64,000 nucleotides of DNA from Pancytospora philotis (taxonomy: Eukaryota > Microsporidia): contig JALRLY010000263.1 of NCBI GenBank assembly GCA_023647555.1, positions 1 to 64,000 on the forward strand. The letters are read 5' to 3'. Every line of letters starts with the position of its first letter. Positions within the stretch are counted from its first letter, which is position 1. Below are positions 1 to 8,943 of the stretch, piece after piece. The notes under the pieces were generated by a model. It made no database searches and was not told the origin of the DNA. It worked only from the letters and a program-made list of their open reading frames with translations. The position numbers were made by a program, and so were the translations under genes.

Positions 1-187
1 GTTGTAGCCAACACCAGCTCTAGCGGAAAACGCGTACCGGTGGTGCAGTGGATGGCCGCATTCGGCACCGGATCGAGTAGCAAAGTATTTATCCATTTGT
101 AATTGTAAGCCAATACTCGGGACCCAAGAACGCTACCCAGCTTGAAAATACAGCAAATACGAATTTATTTACATCTGCGCTCTGCGC

Positions 188-1822
188 TCACAGCCGCTTT
201 TTGGTGCGTATGGCGTCAGAGACAGGGGCAGACACACCGTGAATCGCGGAAACGATCGACAGGTTGAACGCCACGGAGGTGTACAGCAGCATGTACCAAT
301 CGATCGCAGCAAAAAGGGCTCCAAAGGTGTGACCGAGGAACAAGAATGCGTAGAGGTACTCAACGCCAAGCACATTCACCGATCGCTTGTAGCGCCTTAG
401 CGAAACGTAGTTCAGCAGAAGTAGAATAATCGATACAGCACTGAGGACTAGATTAGCACGTAACACGTAGCTGCAGAAAATCGTTGCCCGCGCGGACCTG
501 CTATCAAAAACTTTCTGTGCGCTCAGTTGGCTGCTTCCTAGCTTGTTAAACGCATACTCAGCAAGCCTTTTAAGGTAGCCGTGTGCGAAGTAACCATGCA
601 CCTGCAAATCTTTGAGCGGCGAGCTAAAGTTCGTCTTGAAGAAGGTGTGGTTGCTGTTCGACACAATGCAGAATAGTCTGGAGCTCTTCTCCGCGTACAC
701 CGATCCGTGCAGGCTCGTGCTTCTGCCGGATTTGGTGCAGCAGAGCACCAGCCCAGTCCCGGTATGCACCAAGCGGAGCAGTTCAGAGCGGGCCCTGAGC
801 ATGCCGTCGCACTCCACCCGCCACATGTCGTGGTCGTTCTCAAACTCCCCGAAGTACGCATCGGCGAACTTTTCGGAACCTTCTGGAGCCTTCTGGATGC
901 CCAGGAACGTATCGCTATCGATGTGTCTGAGCTTGATAGTATCGCCGTTTTCGATGAAGCGCGGCTCCTCGCCGCTGAAGTCCTCCTGATGGATCTTTTG
1001 TATTTCGAAGCTACAGACTCTGCCGGTATTCTGCTCGCTGGGGTGGTTGATGAACGTCCGGTGCTTTAAGTTCACAAGCGATATGATAGACCGGTCCATC
1101 ACGTACGCGTCGGTGCTGCTGGCCGCGTCCGCCGCGAGCGCAGTACCACCCATGGTGCGATCCAGGCTGGCCGCGCGCTCCATCGAGAAGCCCTTCAGCG
1201 CCGTTTGGAAGCCTAGCGAGTATTCAGCGGCATGGGGACCGAAGTTGGTGCGCATGTGCATGTCGACAGTGGTGCCCACAAACAGCCCGAGCAGTGGGAC
1301 GGCAACCTGCACCAGCGCCGCGAGACCCCGTGCGGATATCTGCCGTGGCGTGTTTGTGTGGTCGATAGCGTATTTATACAGGCTGAATGCGCGACTGCAG
1401 CTAAATGCGAGCAGAAAGACGCACGTGCGCACATCACAAGACAGAGCCATGGCTATGTAGGTGCAGGCCCGCCAGTGCTGCTCAAGCAGAAGAGCCTTTA
1501 CGGCGAGGGCAGCGAACGGTACCGCGAAGCTCATATTTCCGATCCGCTCAGCAAGCACATGGTAGGCAAACGGAGCGAGCAATAGCAGAGTATAGATGAC
1601 AGAGCTTCTACCGTAGCTTTTCTTGAAGATCTGCAGTGTGCTCGCGTATGCGATACAACACAGGGCCAGCTTGATGCAGGCCGCGGCGGTCGCAGGATGC
1701 CCCAGGCTGAGGAGCAGCAAAAGATAGGCAGGGAGAGGAGAATTGGGGAGGCCGTAGACTTCTCTTCGATGGAGAAACTCGGCCGATCTGACAAGAGTGG
1801 ACTCCACGCTGCCAGTCTGCAT
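188..1822 (-). CDS. Protein O-mannosyltransferase (PMT family), short form
   Basis: A 544-aa polytopic membrane protein that resembles dolichyl-phosphate-mannose protein mannosyltransferases of the ER. The N-terminal third has hydrophobic helices and the pattern FLHRREVY...PLPAYLL (about residues 17-35), matching the PMT block YYLRREYFFDVHPPL. A MIR-like domain occupies about residues 240-420 (LVNLKHRTFINHP, GDTIKLRHIDSDTFLG). C-terminal transmembrane segments follow (about 450-530). Usual PMTs are 700-850 aa, so this copy is strongly reduced. The acidic DE pair ahead of the RRE block reads VE here, so the Asp is missing. AATAAA lies at 164-169, about 19 nt past the stop. The ATG at 1822 is real, but the AT-core promoter is not obvious. 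Family call fairly sure; activity is inference. Confidence 0.75.
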   Translation of the reverse strand: MQTGSVESTLVRSAEFLHRREVYGLPNSPLPAYLLLLLSLGHPATAAACIKLALCCIAYASTLQIFKKSYGRSSVIYTLLLLAPFAYHVLAERIGNMSFAVPFAALAVKALLLEQHWRACTYIAMALSCDVRTCVFLLAFSCSRAFSLYKYAIDHTNTPRQISARGLAALVQVAVPLLGLFVGTTVDMHMRTNFGPHAAEYSLGFQTALKGFSMERAASLDRTMGGTALAADAASSTDAYVMDRSIISLVNLKHRTFINHPSEQNTGRVCSFEIQKIHQEDFSGEEPRFIENGDTIKLRHIDSDTFLGIQKAPEGSEKFADAYFGEFENDHDMWRVECDGMLRARSELLRLVHTGTGLVLCCTKSGRSTSLHGSVYAEKSSRLFCIVSNSNHTFFKTNFSSPLKDLQVHGYFAHGYLKRLAEYAFNKLGSSQLSAQKVFDSRSARATIFCSYVLRANLVLSAVSIILLLLNYVSLRRYKRSVNVLGVEYLYAFLFLGHTFGALFAAIDWYMLLYTSVAFNLSIVSAIHGVSAPVSDAIRTKKRL

Positions 1823-2153
1823 GTTTTGTTTATTTAGGAGAACGTAAAAAATACTAAGCGGCTCGGGCGCTCAGGAAAATGAGCTAGTGTGCCGATCATC
1901 AACTAGGCGGGCCAGACCAGCTTGACATTTTATAATAGTGGGGATTATTTGTCACTTAAAATCTGGCCATACTGCCGGCGACCTAGAGAGATTCCGGAGG
2001 GCTGTAGAAATACAGCGCCTTGCACTTATGTCTTAACCACGGATAGATGCTCCCAAATGCACAAAGCGAAGAATAACGCTCCTCTCAGCTAGTATTTTAT
2101 TCATGGGATACATTCGGCTCCCTGCTACAATCCATCGTTCGGAGAAGCCTCGC
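1823..2153. other. Intergenic stretch without a gene
   Basis: It separates the PMT gene start from the 3' end of the small minus-strand gene. At 2092-2106 the minus strand carries AATAAA, taken as the poly(A) signal of that small gene. I see nothing else. Confidence 0.4.
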
Positions 2154-2297
2154 CTATTCAGGAAATGCAGCGTTGTTGGGTGTAAACTGCTTGTAGAGCA
2201 GCTCGTCCTCCTCGGCGAACACGTTCTTGATGGAGTGCATGCTCAGCTGGCCTTTGACGAATTTTTCGATTTCCTCGTGCGTCGTGTTGGGATCCAT
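2154..2297 (-). CDS. Small hypothetical protein, 47 aa
   Basis: A short acidic, probably helical protein starting MDPNTTHEEIEKFV. The start is chosen from the gene grammar of this genome: AAAATTCT, then a spacer ending in CCCCC directly before the ATG at 2297. AATAAA sits about 50 nt past the stop on the same strand. It is divergent from BET2, whose start at 2410 lies 112 nt away. A longer in-frame reading upstream exists (98 codons) but it overlaps BET2 and is not needed. I do not recognise the family. There is no signal peptide and no membrane segment. Confidence 0.45.
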   Translation of the reverse strand: MDPNTTHEEIEKFVKGQLSMHSIKNVFAEEDELLYKQFTPNNAAFPE

Positions 2298-2409
2298 GGG
2301 GGTGTCCGAGAATTTTGCTTGAATCGACTTGGATCGTTCTTCATATTTCCCATCTGACCTACAGCGCCCACAACCACCGCTGGTTAGGAAATTTGCAGCC
2401 AGCCAGCCC

Positions 2410-3429
2410 ATGATTGCAAAGGAGCTGCACGCGCAGTTCATCAGGGACATGATGGAGTCAAGGGACGTCCTCTATCACCTGACAAACCCGCAGCGGATTT
2501 CAACGCTGTACTGGGCGGTGAATTCTCTGAAGCTCCTCGGCGACGGGCAGTTCCAAGCGATGCGCAGCAGTGTGCTCGAATTCGTAGCGTCCTGCCAGAA
2601 CAGCGACGGGGGCTTCGGCGGGAACGAGGGCTACCCATCGTCCGCCGTCACTACGTTCAACGCGCTCCAGCTGCTGTATCTGTATGATGTCCCGTACTGG
2701 AGCCCGGGGACGGCTGCGTACCTCGCGGGGCTGCAGCAGAAGGGCGGCTGGTTCGGCAACGATGAGTTCCTGGAGCAGGACACGCGCGTGGACTGCTGTG
2801 CGGTGCTTTCGCTGCATTTCCTCAGTCTTATGAAAGGCGCGTACGAGGAGCAGTACCCGGGGGCGGAGCCGCCCGCGAATATTGGCCAGCTCGCTGAGAA
2901 GACGCACCGCAAGCTCTGCAGCGAGGGTCTGCGACAGCCAGTAGACAGCGCATTCTTAGAGGAACTGGGTGTCGATCGAAACGCGGCCATCGACTATCTG
3001 CTGAGCTGCTACAACGCGGACGGCGGCTTCGGGCAGCTGCCGGGCGCAGAGTCGCACGCGGCACAGGTATTCTGCTGCCTCTCGGCCCTGCGTTCGCTGG
3101 GAGCGCTGGAGCTGGCCGACGCGGAGAGCATTGAAGACTTCCTGGTCTTCCGCCAGCACGGCAACGGAGGGATCGAGGGCCGGCCGCACAAGAAGGAGGA
3201 CGTATGCTACTCGTTCTGGGGCCTCGCCTCGCTCAAGATCCTGGGGCGCGTCACGATTGACCTGGACGGTCTCAGGTCCTTCAGCCTGTCATGCCAGGGC
3301 AGCAGGGGCGGATTCAGCGACCGGAAGGGGAACGAGTGCGACCTGTACCATCTGATGTTCGCCCTGTGCTCGCTCTCGCTGATCGGCGGCGATGGGCTGG
3401 AGCCGATCGATCCTGGGTTTGCCCTCTGA
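2410..3429 (+). CDS. BET2: Rab geranylgeranyltransferase beta subunit (BET2-like)
   Basis: Catalytic beta subunit of protein prenyltransferase, about 339 aa, which attaches geranylgeranyl groups to Rab GTPases. Repeated alpha-alpha barrel motifs are visible: SCQNSDGGFGG, LQQKGGWFGN, SCYNADGGFGQLPG and GNGGIEGRPHKKEDVCYSFW. The last holds the Asp and Cys zinc ligands, and the His ligand is in CDLYHLMFAL near the end. The N-terminal pattern NPQRISTLYWAVNSLKLLG fits BET2 better than farnesyltransferase beta. The ATG at 2410 follows GAAATTTGC and a spacer ending CCC; no upstream in-frame ATG fits. AATAAA lies at 3442-3447. The alternative is another prenyltransferase beta subunit (RAM1 or CDC43). 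Confidence 0.85.
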   Translation: MIAKELHAQFIRDMMESRDVLYHLTNPQRISTLYWAVNSLKLLGDGQFQAMRSSVLEFVASCQNSDGGFGGNEGYPSSAVTTFNALQLLYLYDVPYWSPGTAAYLAGLQQKGGWFGNDEFLEQDTRVDCCAVLSLHFLSLMKGAYEEQYPGAEPPANIGQLAEKTHRKLCSEGLRQPVDSAFLEELGVDRNAAIDYLLSCYNADGGFGQLPGAESHAAQVFCCLSALRSLGALELADAESIEDFLVFRQHGNGGIEGRPHKKEDVCYSFWGLASLKILGRVTIDLDGLRSFSLSCQGSRGGFSDRKGNECDLYHLMFALCSLSLIGGDGLEPIDPGFAL

Positions 3430-3570
3430 GTGGAACCGTACAATAAACTGATTATAACCATGGTTTACTGCCGCATCAATTCCGGCAAGCACTGGCGTCT
3501 GTCTTTTTCATTTACAACTCCGGCGCTTTCAGCGGGTGTCGCCAAAGAAAAAACTAGCAGAGCAGCCCCG

Positions 3571-3789
3571 ATGTTGCCTTTGGGACTGTTCAAGGAGCTT
3601 GTCGCGCAGGAGGTCAGGGTGCATCTGTCCGACAGATCCTCCTACACGGGGTGTCTGCGCGGCTTCGACAGCTACGTGAACATAGCGATCGAGAATGCCG
3701 TGCTGGAGGACCAGGAGGGCGCCAGGGGCGCGCCCATCCCCTTCTGCATGGTCAACGGAATGCTCGTCACGCATGTCGAAGTTGTTTAG
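3571..3789 (+). CDS. LSm/Sm-fold protein, probably LSm5-like
   Basis: A 72-aa protein that is all Sm fold: an N-terminal helix (MLPLGLFKELV), Sm1 motif with G-CLRGFDSYVNIAIENAV, and a C-terminal strand pair (FCMVNGMLVTHVEVV) in place of the usual IRG motif. The LPL start and GFD-x-x-VN pattern resemble LSm5. It would sit in the LSm2-8 ring on U6 snRNA or the LSm1-7 ring in mRNA decay. The start is set by the Sm fold and by CCCCG just before the ATG; an in-frame ATG at 3460 would add a tail unlike any LSm. The stop codon overlaps AATAAA (TAGAATAAA). LSm identity sure, paralogue number not. Confidence 0.75.
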   Translation: MLPLGLFKELVAQEVRVHLSDRSSYTGCLRGFDSYVNIAIENAVLEDQEGARGAPIPFCMVNGMLVTHVEVV

Positions 3790-3882
3790 AATAAACAGAA
3801 TTGCAGTTGGACTGATTTGTTGTGGCCGTGGCTCCTGCGAGCTGCCCGGCTGTTCTTCGAATTCTGAGCCGCCGCTGCAAAA

Positions 3883-3954
3883 AGGATGCAGCAGGAATCG
3901 AACCTGCGACATACCGGGTTGCAGCCGGAGGCTCTACCACTGAGCTACACATCC
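3883..3954 (-). tRNA. tRNA-Cys (anticodon GCA)
   Basis: Read on the minus strand, the cloverleaf is complete: acceptor GGATGTG with TGCATCC (two G-T pairs), D stem GCTC/GAGC, anticodon loop CTGCAAC with GCA, and T arm GCAGG-TTCGATT-CCTGC. The discriminator base is T (U73), which is the Cys identity base. A run of T follows directly as a Pol III terminator. The box A-like and box B (GGTTCGATTCC) promoter sequences are internal. There is no intron. Confidence 0.93.
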
Positions 3955-4265
3955 TTCAAATTATAAGATAAGAAAATTACGAGCATAATATAAATACTCA
4001 AGGGAGCTAGTCGTTTGTATTGACAAGCAGCTGGGAACGACAGCATTGTTACGAGATACTGGGGCAAGGAAAGTATGGATAGCGCGTAGTACTAGAAAAT
4101 AATATCGAACACCATCAAACAAGCGCACCATATCCACAAAAATGTAGGCTAAGTAAAAACAGAGGTAACTCTCGCCTCAACATAAGAAATATCTGCTAGC
4201 GCCGATAAGCGTTTTATTGTACTAATATCATAGTCTTCAGTTCAGCTGCTTACACCACCTCTTAT
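3955..4265. other. Intergenic stretch without a gene
   Basis: It lies between the 5' end of tRNA-Cys and the 3' end of PRP21. The minus-strand AATAAA near 4210-4217 may serve PRP21. I see no other feature. Confidence 0.4.
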
Positions 4266-4862
4266 TCAGTAGTGCTTCTTTAGCATCAGGTGCACCGTCA
4301 CGCCCTCCGTCTTATCCTTGTTGCCCAGCGGCCTACCATTGAGCAGCAGCACTTGCTTGCTGATCGGAATTTTGGTCTGCTCAAAGATCTTCTGTTTAAG
4401 ATCCCAGGCTGTGCGCGATTCTGCATGGAGCTCCTTGCTTTCTATTCCGAATGCCCGGTCCACGACCACCCTGGTGCGGCCGCTGCCTGTTTCGCCCAGT
4501 GCCTCCTGTCGCAGATGCTCCTCGAAAGCGCTCGAAGCTATCATTGCGCCGCACAGCGGGCACTGAGAAACGTCCGGCCCCGAAGCGCACGGCGTGGACT
4601 CCTTTGAGCTCTGCAGGCGCTCTGGCATCTTGAGTATTTCTACGAGTTTGAATCTGTTGAAGAAAGAAGGCCCTGTCCGCGATCCAATTCTTGGTCCGCG
4701 CATCTGGATCTCTTTTACCTTGCGCAGAATCTCTTGTATCCTGCTGTGCTGCTTGTTGAAGAGACCCCGGTGCTTGTCGATTAGCGGCTCGGACATTTCG
4801 CAGCCTGCTTCGCAATACAGCGCAGCGAGCCGCAGTGTTCGCCTAGGATCGCTATTTTCCAT
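4266..4862 (-). CDS. PRP21: Splicing factor SF3A subunit 1 (PRP21), reduced
   Basis: A 198-aa U2 snRNP (SF3a) subunit. The centre matches SF3A1: CPLCGAMIASSAFEEHLRQE corresponds to the family block GEKIPASKMQEHMR, followed by RAFGIES (family DIFGVEE) and TAWD (family TWDG). The C-terminal about 55 residues form a ubiquitin-like domain (LKQKIFEQTKIP...VLLLNGRPLG...VTVHLMLKK). A weak helical module near residues 25-50 could be what remains of a SURP module. Human SF3A1 is about 790 aa, so this is about a quarter of that length. It assembles with SF3A2/3 at branch-point recognition, consistent with introns at 12.4-12.8 kb. The stop reads TGAATAAG, close to AATAAA. Confidence 0.7.
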   Translation of the reverse strand: MENSDPRRTLRLAALYCEAGCEMSEPLIDKHRGLFNKQHSRIQEILRKVKEIQMRGPRIGSRTGPSFFNRFKLVEILKMPERLQSSKESTPCASGPDVSQCPLCGAMIASSAFEEHLRQEALGETGSGRTRVVVDRAFGIESKELHAESRTAWDLKQKIFEQTKIPISKQVLLLNGRPLGNKDKTEGVTVHLMLKKHY

Positions 4863-5004
4863 GCCCTGTATCAGGGCTTTTTAAAAGTGCATCGAGGCTA
4901 AAAAATCTGATGGATGCAATTTATACACGCTGGACGCTAAAAATTATCCATATGGCATCAGAATGTTATAAATAAGCAGTAAAGTTACATGCACTGCAAA
5001 ATAT

Positions 5005-6639
5005 TTAATACTCTGACCACTTGATGTATCTGAACGAAGTCTCCGTAATAATTACGCTCGCAACGAGCACGGGATCGTAGCCCTCGTTCACCTTGACTGC
5101 AAGCAGCTCGCGGCTCGGGTCGTAGTAGCACCGCGCTTCTCTGTGCATTCTCCTGCCGATGAACTCTGTGGGCGCGGGCACGCCCAGGCAGAAGTCGGAG
5201 AGATAGGCACCGTTGATGGGCTTCGATCCCTCCACCGGCTCCTTCGAGAGAACGAAGTCGTGCGGGCGCGTCTCCGCGTCGGGCTGGACAGCGATAGAAG
5301 GAAGCAGCGGCAGTGTTCCGGCCTTCGATGCTTCGAACAGCAGAGTGTTGGACGACGCAAGCTTTTGCGCCGCCTTTCTGAGCTCTTCGATGCAGGAGTC
5401 CTTGGGCAGCGAGTAGAAGAAGTGTGTGTCGTTGTGGCTGATTCTCAGCGTTCTGCTCGCCGCGCCGTAGTCCTGGCGCAGCTTGAGCGAGTTGAGGGAG
5501 AGGTGCTTGTTGGAGAAGTCCCAGTCGAGCGCCAGCAGACTGCTGATGAACTTGGCATCCCCCACGGTGTTCTTACCCGCGACCAGTACGGCAACGTCCA
5601 CAAACGTATCGTCCACGATCAGCGGATAGAAACCCATGCGGCCGAGCAGCCGCCTGGCCAGCCGGGCCCTCACGGCGTGCGCGCCGCCGCTGCTCTCGAT
5701 GATCCCCTGGAGCACCAGGCTGATCTTGTGCCGCACGGTCTCGTCCTCCTTCGTGTATATTTTCAGCCGGTAGAACGCATCCTTGTACCGCAGCACCACG
5801 CAGTCCTTCTCTATGGCCGCGCCGTACGGGCTCTTGGAGTAGTACTGACAGTACACGGCGGTCTTGACGCACGCCCGCGCCTCTTCGTCCTTGGGCCACT
5901 GGCTGCTCGCGTGCATGTAGAGTATGCAGTCATGGACCGGGAGTATGCCGGAGGACGGGCGCAGCAGGTCGTACGAGTCGATGCCCAGGGGGATGTTGAT
6001 GTCTCTGAGATGCGCAATGAGCTCGCAGCAGTTCTTCTTCACATCCTCGCCAGGCACACTGCATTCGTCGTCTATCAGCAGCTCATTGAATGCGATCGTT
6101 GTCGTTTCCCTAAAATTCTTGAGGATCAGGTAGTATGGAAGCAGGTGTCGCGGCGCTGCTGCAATTGACTGCGCGCTTAGGTGAGCGTTTAGGATCGACG
6201 CGGGGTCCAGCTGCGCTTTGGAGAGCTCGCAGTCGCTGCTGAGCATGCTCTTGCTGAGCTTCACGCCCACGAACAGCGCGTCTTTGCTCCTTGTGCCTAC
6301 AAATACGTAGTCCGCGAGCACAGAGAGCGACGCTTCCAAAGTCGCAGAAGCCGCATCTGCCGGTGCCTCGCTGTCTGCACCGGAGCCTATGAGATCCACC
6401 GGGAGATCGAACGTGATATCGAACAGATACGTGTTCTTGAGCAGGGCCTGGTACACGGGATGCTCTTTGCTCTTGTAAAGCAGGAATGTCGAGTACGCGG
6501 CCGCTGCGTCCATCTCAGCGGTGATCACGCCTTCGTCGCAGAGCGCCCTGATCTGCGGCCCGAAATCCGCATGGAGGCCGGCTGCGCGCAGCTGCTTGGC
6601 GATGTGCTGTTCAGCGCTGCTCTCCGCTCCGTCCGTCAT
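5005..6639 (-). CDS. Utp22/Nrap-like nucleolar protein
   Basis: A 544-aa soluble protein with no membrane segments. The best support is the stretch RARLARRLLGRMGFYPLI...DVAVLVAG followed by FISSLLALDWDFSNKHLSLN. This mirrors the Nrap/Utp22 pattern RLAKRW...EEAVELLVA followed by FLRTLDFLATWDW. The C terminus (ARCYYDPSRELLAVKVN) resembles the family's end (ALFFYDEHGGEVIGVLW). Utp22 is a catalytically dead nucleotidyltransferase-like component of the small-subunit processome; yeast Utp22 is over twice as long. The start at 6639 follows CAAAATTTTC about 40 nt upstream. If the call is right, it joins RCL1, DBP10 and the RRP12-like gene as rRNA-processing genes in this window. The call rests on short motifs only. 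Confidence 0.45.
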   Translation of the reverse strand: MTDGAESSAEQHIAKQLRAAGLHADFGPQIRALCDEGVITAEMDAAAAYSTFLLYKSKEHPVYQALLKNTYLFDITFDLPVDLIGSGADSEAPADAASATLEASLSVLADYVFVGTRSKDALFVGVKLSKSMLSSDCELSKAQLDPASILNAHLSAQSIAAAPRHLLPYYLILKNFRETTTIAFNELLIDDECSVPGEDVKKNCCELIAHLRDINIPLGIDSYDLLRPSSGILPVHDCILYMHASSQWPKDEEARACVKTAVYCQYYSKSPYGAAIEKDCVVLRYKDAFYRLKIYTKEDETVRHKISLVLQGIIESSGGAHAVRARLARRLLGRMGFYPLIVDDTFVDVAVLVAGKNTVGDAKFISSLLALDWDFSNKHLSLNSLKLRQDYGAASRTLRISHNDTHFFYSLPKDSCIEELRKAAQKLASSNTLLFEASKAGTLPLLPSIAVQPDAETRPHDFVLSKEPVEGSKPINGAYLSDFCLGVPAPTEFIGRRMHREARCYYDPSRELLAVKVNEGYDPVLVASVIITETSFRYIKWSEY

Positions 6640-6904
6640 GGCGCAGCGGAAAACACCGGAATTTCTGTTGAAAATTTTGAAGAGACGGGTGTAGTGCTTC
6701 TTTTGGATGGCCGCTGGCGTTTATAGATAGGCAGCCTGTTCAGTGCGTCGTGATATAGTTCGTGGCAGTTACTGCATCGACATTGGTGCGTTTGCAGCAT
6801 CGAGCGCTCAGAAATTTAGCCGCCCACACAGCTGTAATGTGAACAGCACAGTCAAGACACAGCGCTCAATAAATAAATACAACTAGTAAGCTCAACAAAA
6901 TGAT

Positions 6905-8488
6905 TTAGTTAATTTGGATAACATCGTTGATTTTGAGGATCATGCTGGCCAGCTCGGTCGCCATGCGGATCTGGCTGATCTTGCTGCTCAGCGCTTCGAA
7001 CACCTCCGTCTTCCTCATGCTCCTTTCGCCGGTGCCGAGGCAGTCGATGCCGATCGCCGCGTCGCCCGACGAGAGCTGCAGCTCGCGCGTCCGCTCCACG
7101 TAGCCGATGGGCTCGAGCCCGCTGTTCATGGCCAGCGTCATCGGGACCTCGAGGAGCGCCGCGCCGAACGCGCGCACGGCGCACTCCGCCTCGGGCGAGA
7201 GGTCCGCGGTGCTCTGCAGCAGGAAGTTGGAGGTGGCGATCTCCGCCGAGCCGCCGCCGTACACGATCGACTGGTTGACGAGGATGTTGCGCACGGCGTA
7301 GAGCGCGTCCTGCACAGACCGCTTGGCCTCCTCGATCACATACTCGGTGCTGCCGCGCACCAGAATCGTCACGCTCTTCTTCTGCTCGGGGTTCTCGACG
7401 ATGATGATCTTCTCGCTCTCGGTGGTGAGCGTCTCCTCGCACACGCTCGCCGTCCCGAGCGCAGCCTCCGTGAGATCCTCGAAGCGCGCGATGATCTGCC
7501 CAGAAATGTGCGCAGCCATCAGCCCGAGCTCGTGCCCGCCGACCCAGCGCACGGCCGGGAGGCCCTCAGAAAGCAGCAGCGAGTTCGCCTCGTCGTCGAA
7601 GCCCCACTGGCACATCACCACATCGGCCTTCGCGGCCTTGACGGCGCGCACCATCTCCAGGAACTTGTCCTTCTCGTACTGCTCCAGCGCGCGGTACTCC
7701 TCGGCGCTCTTGATCAGCAGCGAGTTCTTCGTCTTGAGCTTCGGCGGCTCGAACGGGCAGCTGAGCAGCGCAACCCTGGCGTTCTTGAACTCCTTCTTCA
7801 TCTGCGGGTGGCTGAAGGGCTTGCTGAGCACGATTCCGCGGATCAGGCGCGTGCTGGCGAGGCTCGCGCCCACGCGGGACTGGATGCTGATGAGGTCCAG
7901 GTCCACGTCCCTGCGCTCCATGTCCGCGACCGCCAGCACAGCGTCGACGCAGAGCTCGGAGAGGTTGGCAGACGCCACGATCTTGGAGTTCAGCGACGTG
8001 CGCGCGGCCCTGAGCATGCAGGCGCGCAGATCGCCGATCGGCTCGCTGATCCTGCGAAGGTGCTCCACCGCCAGCTCCTGTGCCGTCGCAAAGCCCTCCG
8101 CGATCCTGATCGGGTGGATCCCCTTCTCAATCAGCCCGCGCGCCTGCCGCAGGATCGCCGCCGCCAGCACGACGATCGAGGTGGTGCCGTCGCCGATCTG
8201 CTCGTCCTGGGACTGGCTCAGCTGCACGACGAGCTTGGAGATCGGGTTCGTCGTCATCTCCATCTCCTGGAGGATCGTCGCGCCGTCGTTCGTCACGGTT
8301 ATGTTCCCGTCGGGCGAGACGAGGATCTTGTCCATCCCCGTCGGGCCGAGCGAGGAGCCGACGAACGCCGCGATGGACTCCACCGTCGCGATGTTGGCGA
8401 AGATGCACTCGTTGCCGCGCAGCGCGGCGCCGCTGCCCTCGCCCGCCTGGAACGACTGTCCAAATTCGTCGGTGAGGATCTGGGCCAT
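6905..8488 (-). CDS. CCT5: CCT/TCP-1 chaperonin subunit epsilon
   Basis: A 527-aa subunit of the cytosolic chaperonin ring that folds actin and tubulin. The start MAQILTDEFGQSF fits CCT5. The family signatures are intact: SSLGPTGMDKILV, VTNDGATIL, QDEQIGDGTTSIVVLA (ATP hydrolysis), GIHPIRIAEGF, and near the end VYGGGSAEI. CCT5 is chosen over other subunits because of the N terminus and GIHPIRIA. The start at 8488 has a textbook local promoter: AAAATTTTT at 8494-8502 and a CCCA just before the ATG. A 533-codon frame on the opposite strand is a shadow. Confidence 0.9.
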   Translation of the reverse strand: MAQILTDEFGQSFQAGEGSGAALRGNECIFANIATVESIAAFVGSSLGPTGMDKILVSPDGNITVTNDGATILQEMEMTTNPISKLVVQLSQSQDEQIGDGTTSIVVLAAAILRQARGLIEKGIHPIRIAEGFATAQELAVEHLRRISEPIGDLRACMLRAARTSLNSKIVASANLSELCVDAVLAVADMERRDVDLDLISIQSRVGASLASTRLIRGIVLSKPFSHPQMKKEFKNARVALLSCPFEPPKLKTKNSLLIKSAEEYRALEQYEKDKFLEMVRAVKAAKADVVMCQWGFDDEANSLLLSEGLPAVRWVGGHELGLMAAHISGQIIARFEDLTEAALGTASVCEETLTTESEKIIIVENPEQKKSVTILVRGSTEYVIEEAKRSVQDALYAVRNILVNQSIVYGGGSAEIATSNFLLQSTADLSPEAECAVRAFGAALLEVPMTLAMNSGLEPIGYVERTRELQLSSGDAAIGIDCLGTGERSMRKTEVFEALSSKISQIRMATELASMILKINDVIQIN

Positions 8489-8502
8489 TGGGTAAAATTT
8501 TT
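8489..8502 (-). promoter_or_regulatory. AT-core start element of CCT5
   Basis: Read on the minus strand this is AAAATTTTTACCCA ending at the ATG. It is a clear example of the AT core plus CCC spacer seen before most genes in the window. The distance from core to ATG is about 5 nt, implying very short 5' leaders. Confidence 0.55.
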
Positions 8503-8943
8503 GCCTGGTGTATAAGTACTGTGGACGCACGAGCAGCGCAAGGCGCCATCGAAACGGGTATTTGAAGGCGCTTGTCTCTTTAGCAGAACCACCGCTTACT
8601 ATTGGCCCCTTTGCGTGCTTTACTCATACACAGCTGCACAGCACCAGCTCCTATATTTTAAAAGGAGCTGCAGTGACGTGGCTAAATAAGCCAAGCACCG
8701 GCAGCAAGCGAACGTCTGTAAAATAGTGCAATTTGCTCTCAGCCCAATAACTTCCGATCATAAACATCTACCGCATCGACAAGCCATCCAGACTTTCAGC
8801 AACCCAAAATACCCAAAATGCAAAATTGCTAAAAGGGGCTAAAACTGCTCCTTTATGCACAGTCGGGCAGCAGCGCCAATACGCAAAAAAATCAAACAAC
8901 AGTCAGTAAACCGCAAAACACATTTTTGAATTATTTAATCGGC
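8489..8943. other. Intergenic stretch without a gene
   Basis: Apart from the CCT5 start element at its left edge, it holds only a small palindrome near 8649-8673 (AGCTCCT, AT-rich loop, AGGAGCT). I see no coding frame or tRNA. Confidence 0.35.

Noticed and set aside
6914..8515. 533-codon frame antisense to CCT5
   Set aside because: It arises from G/C-rich third positions in CCT5. The product is Arg/His/Leu-rich with no domain, and CCT5 on the other strand is certain.
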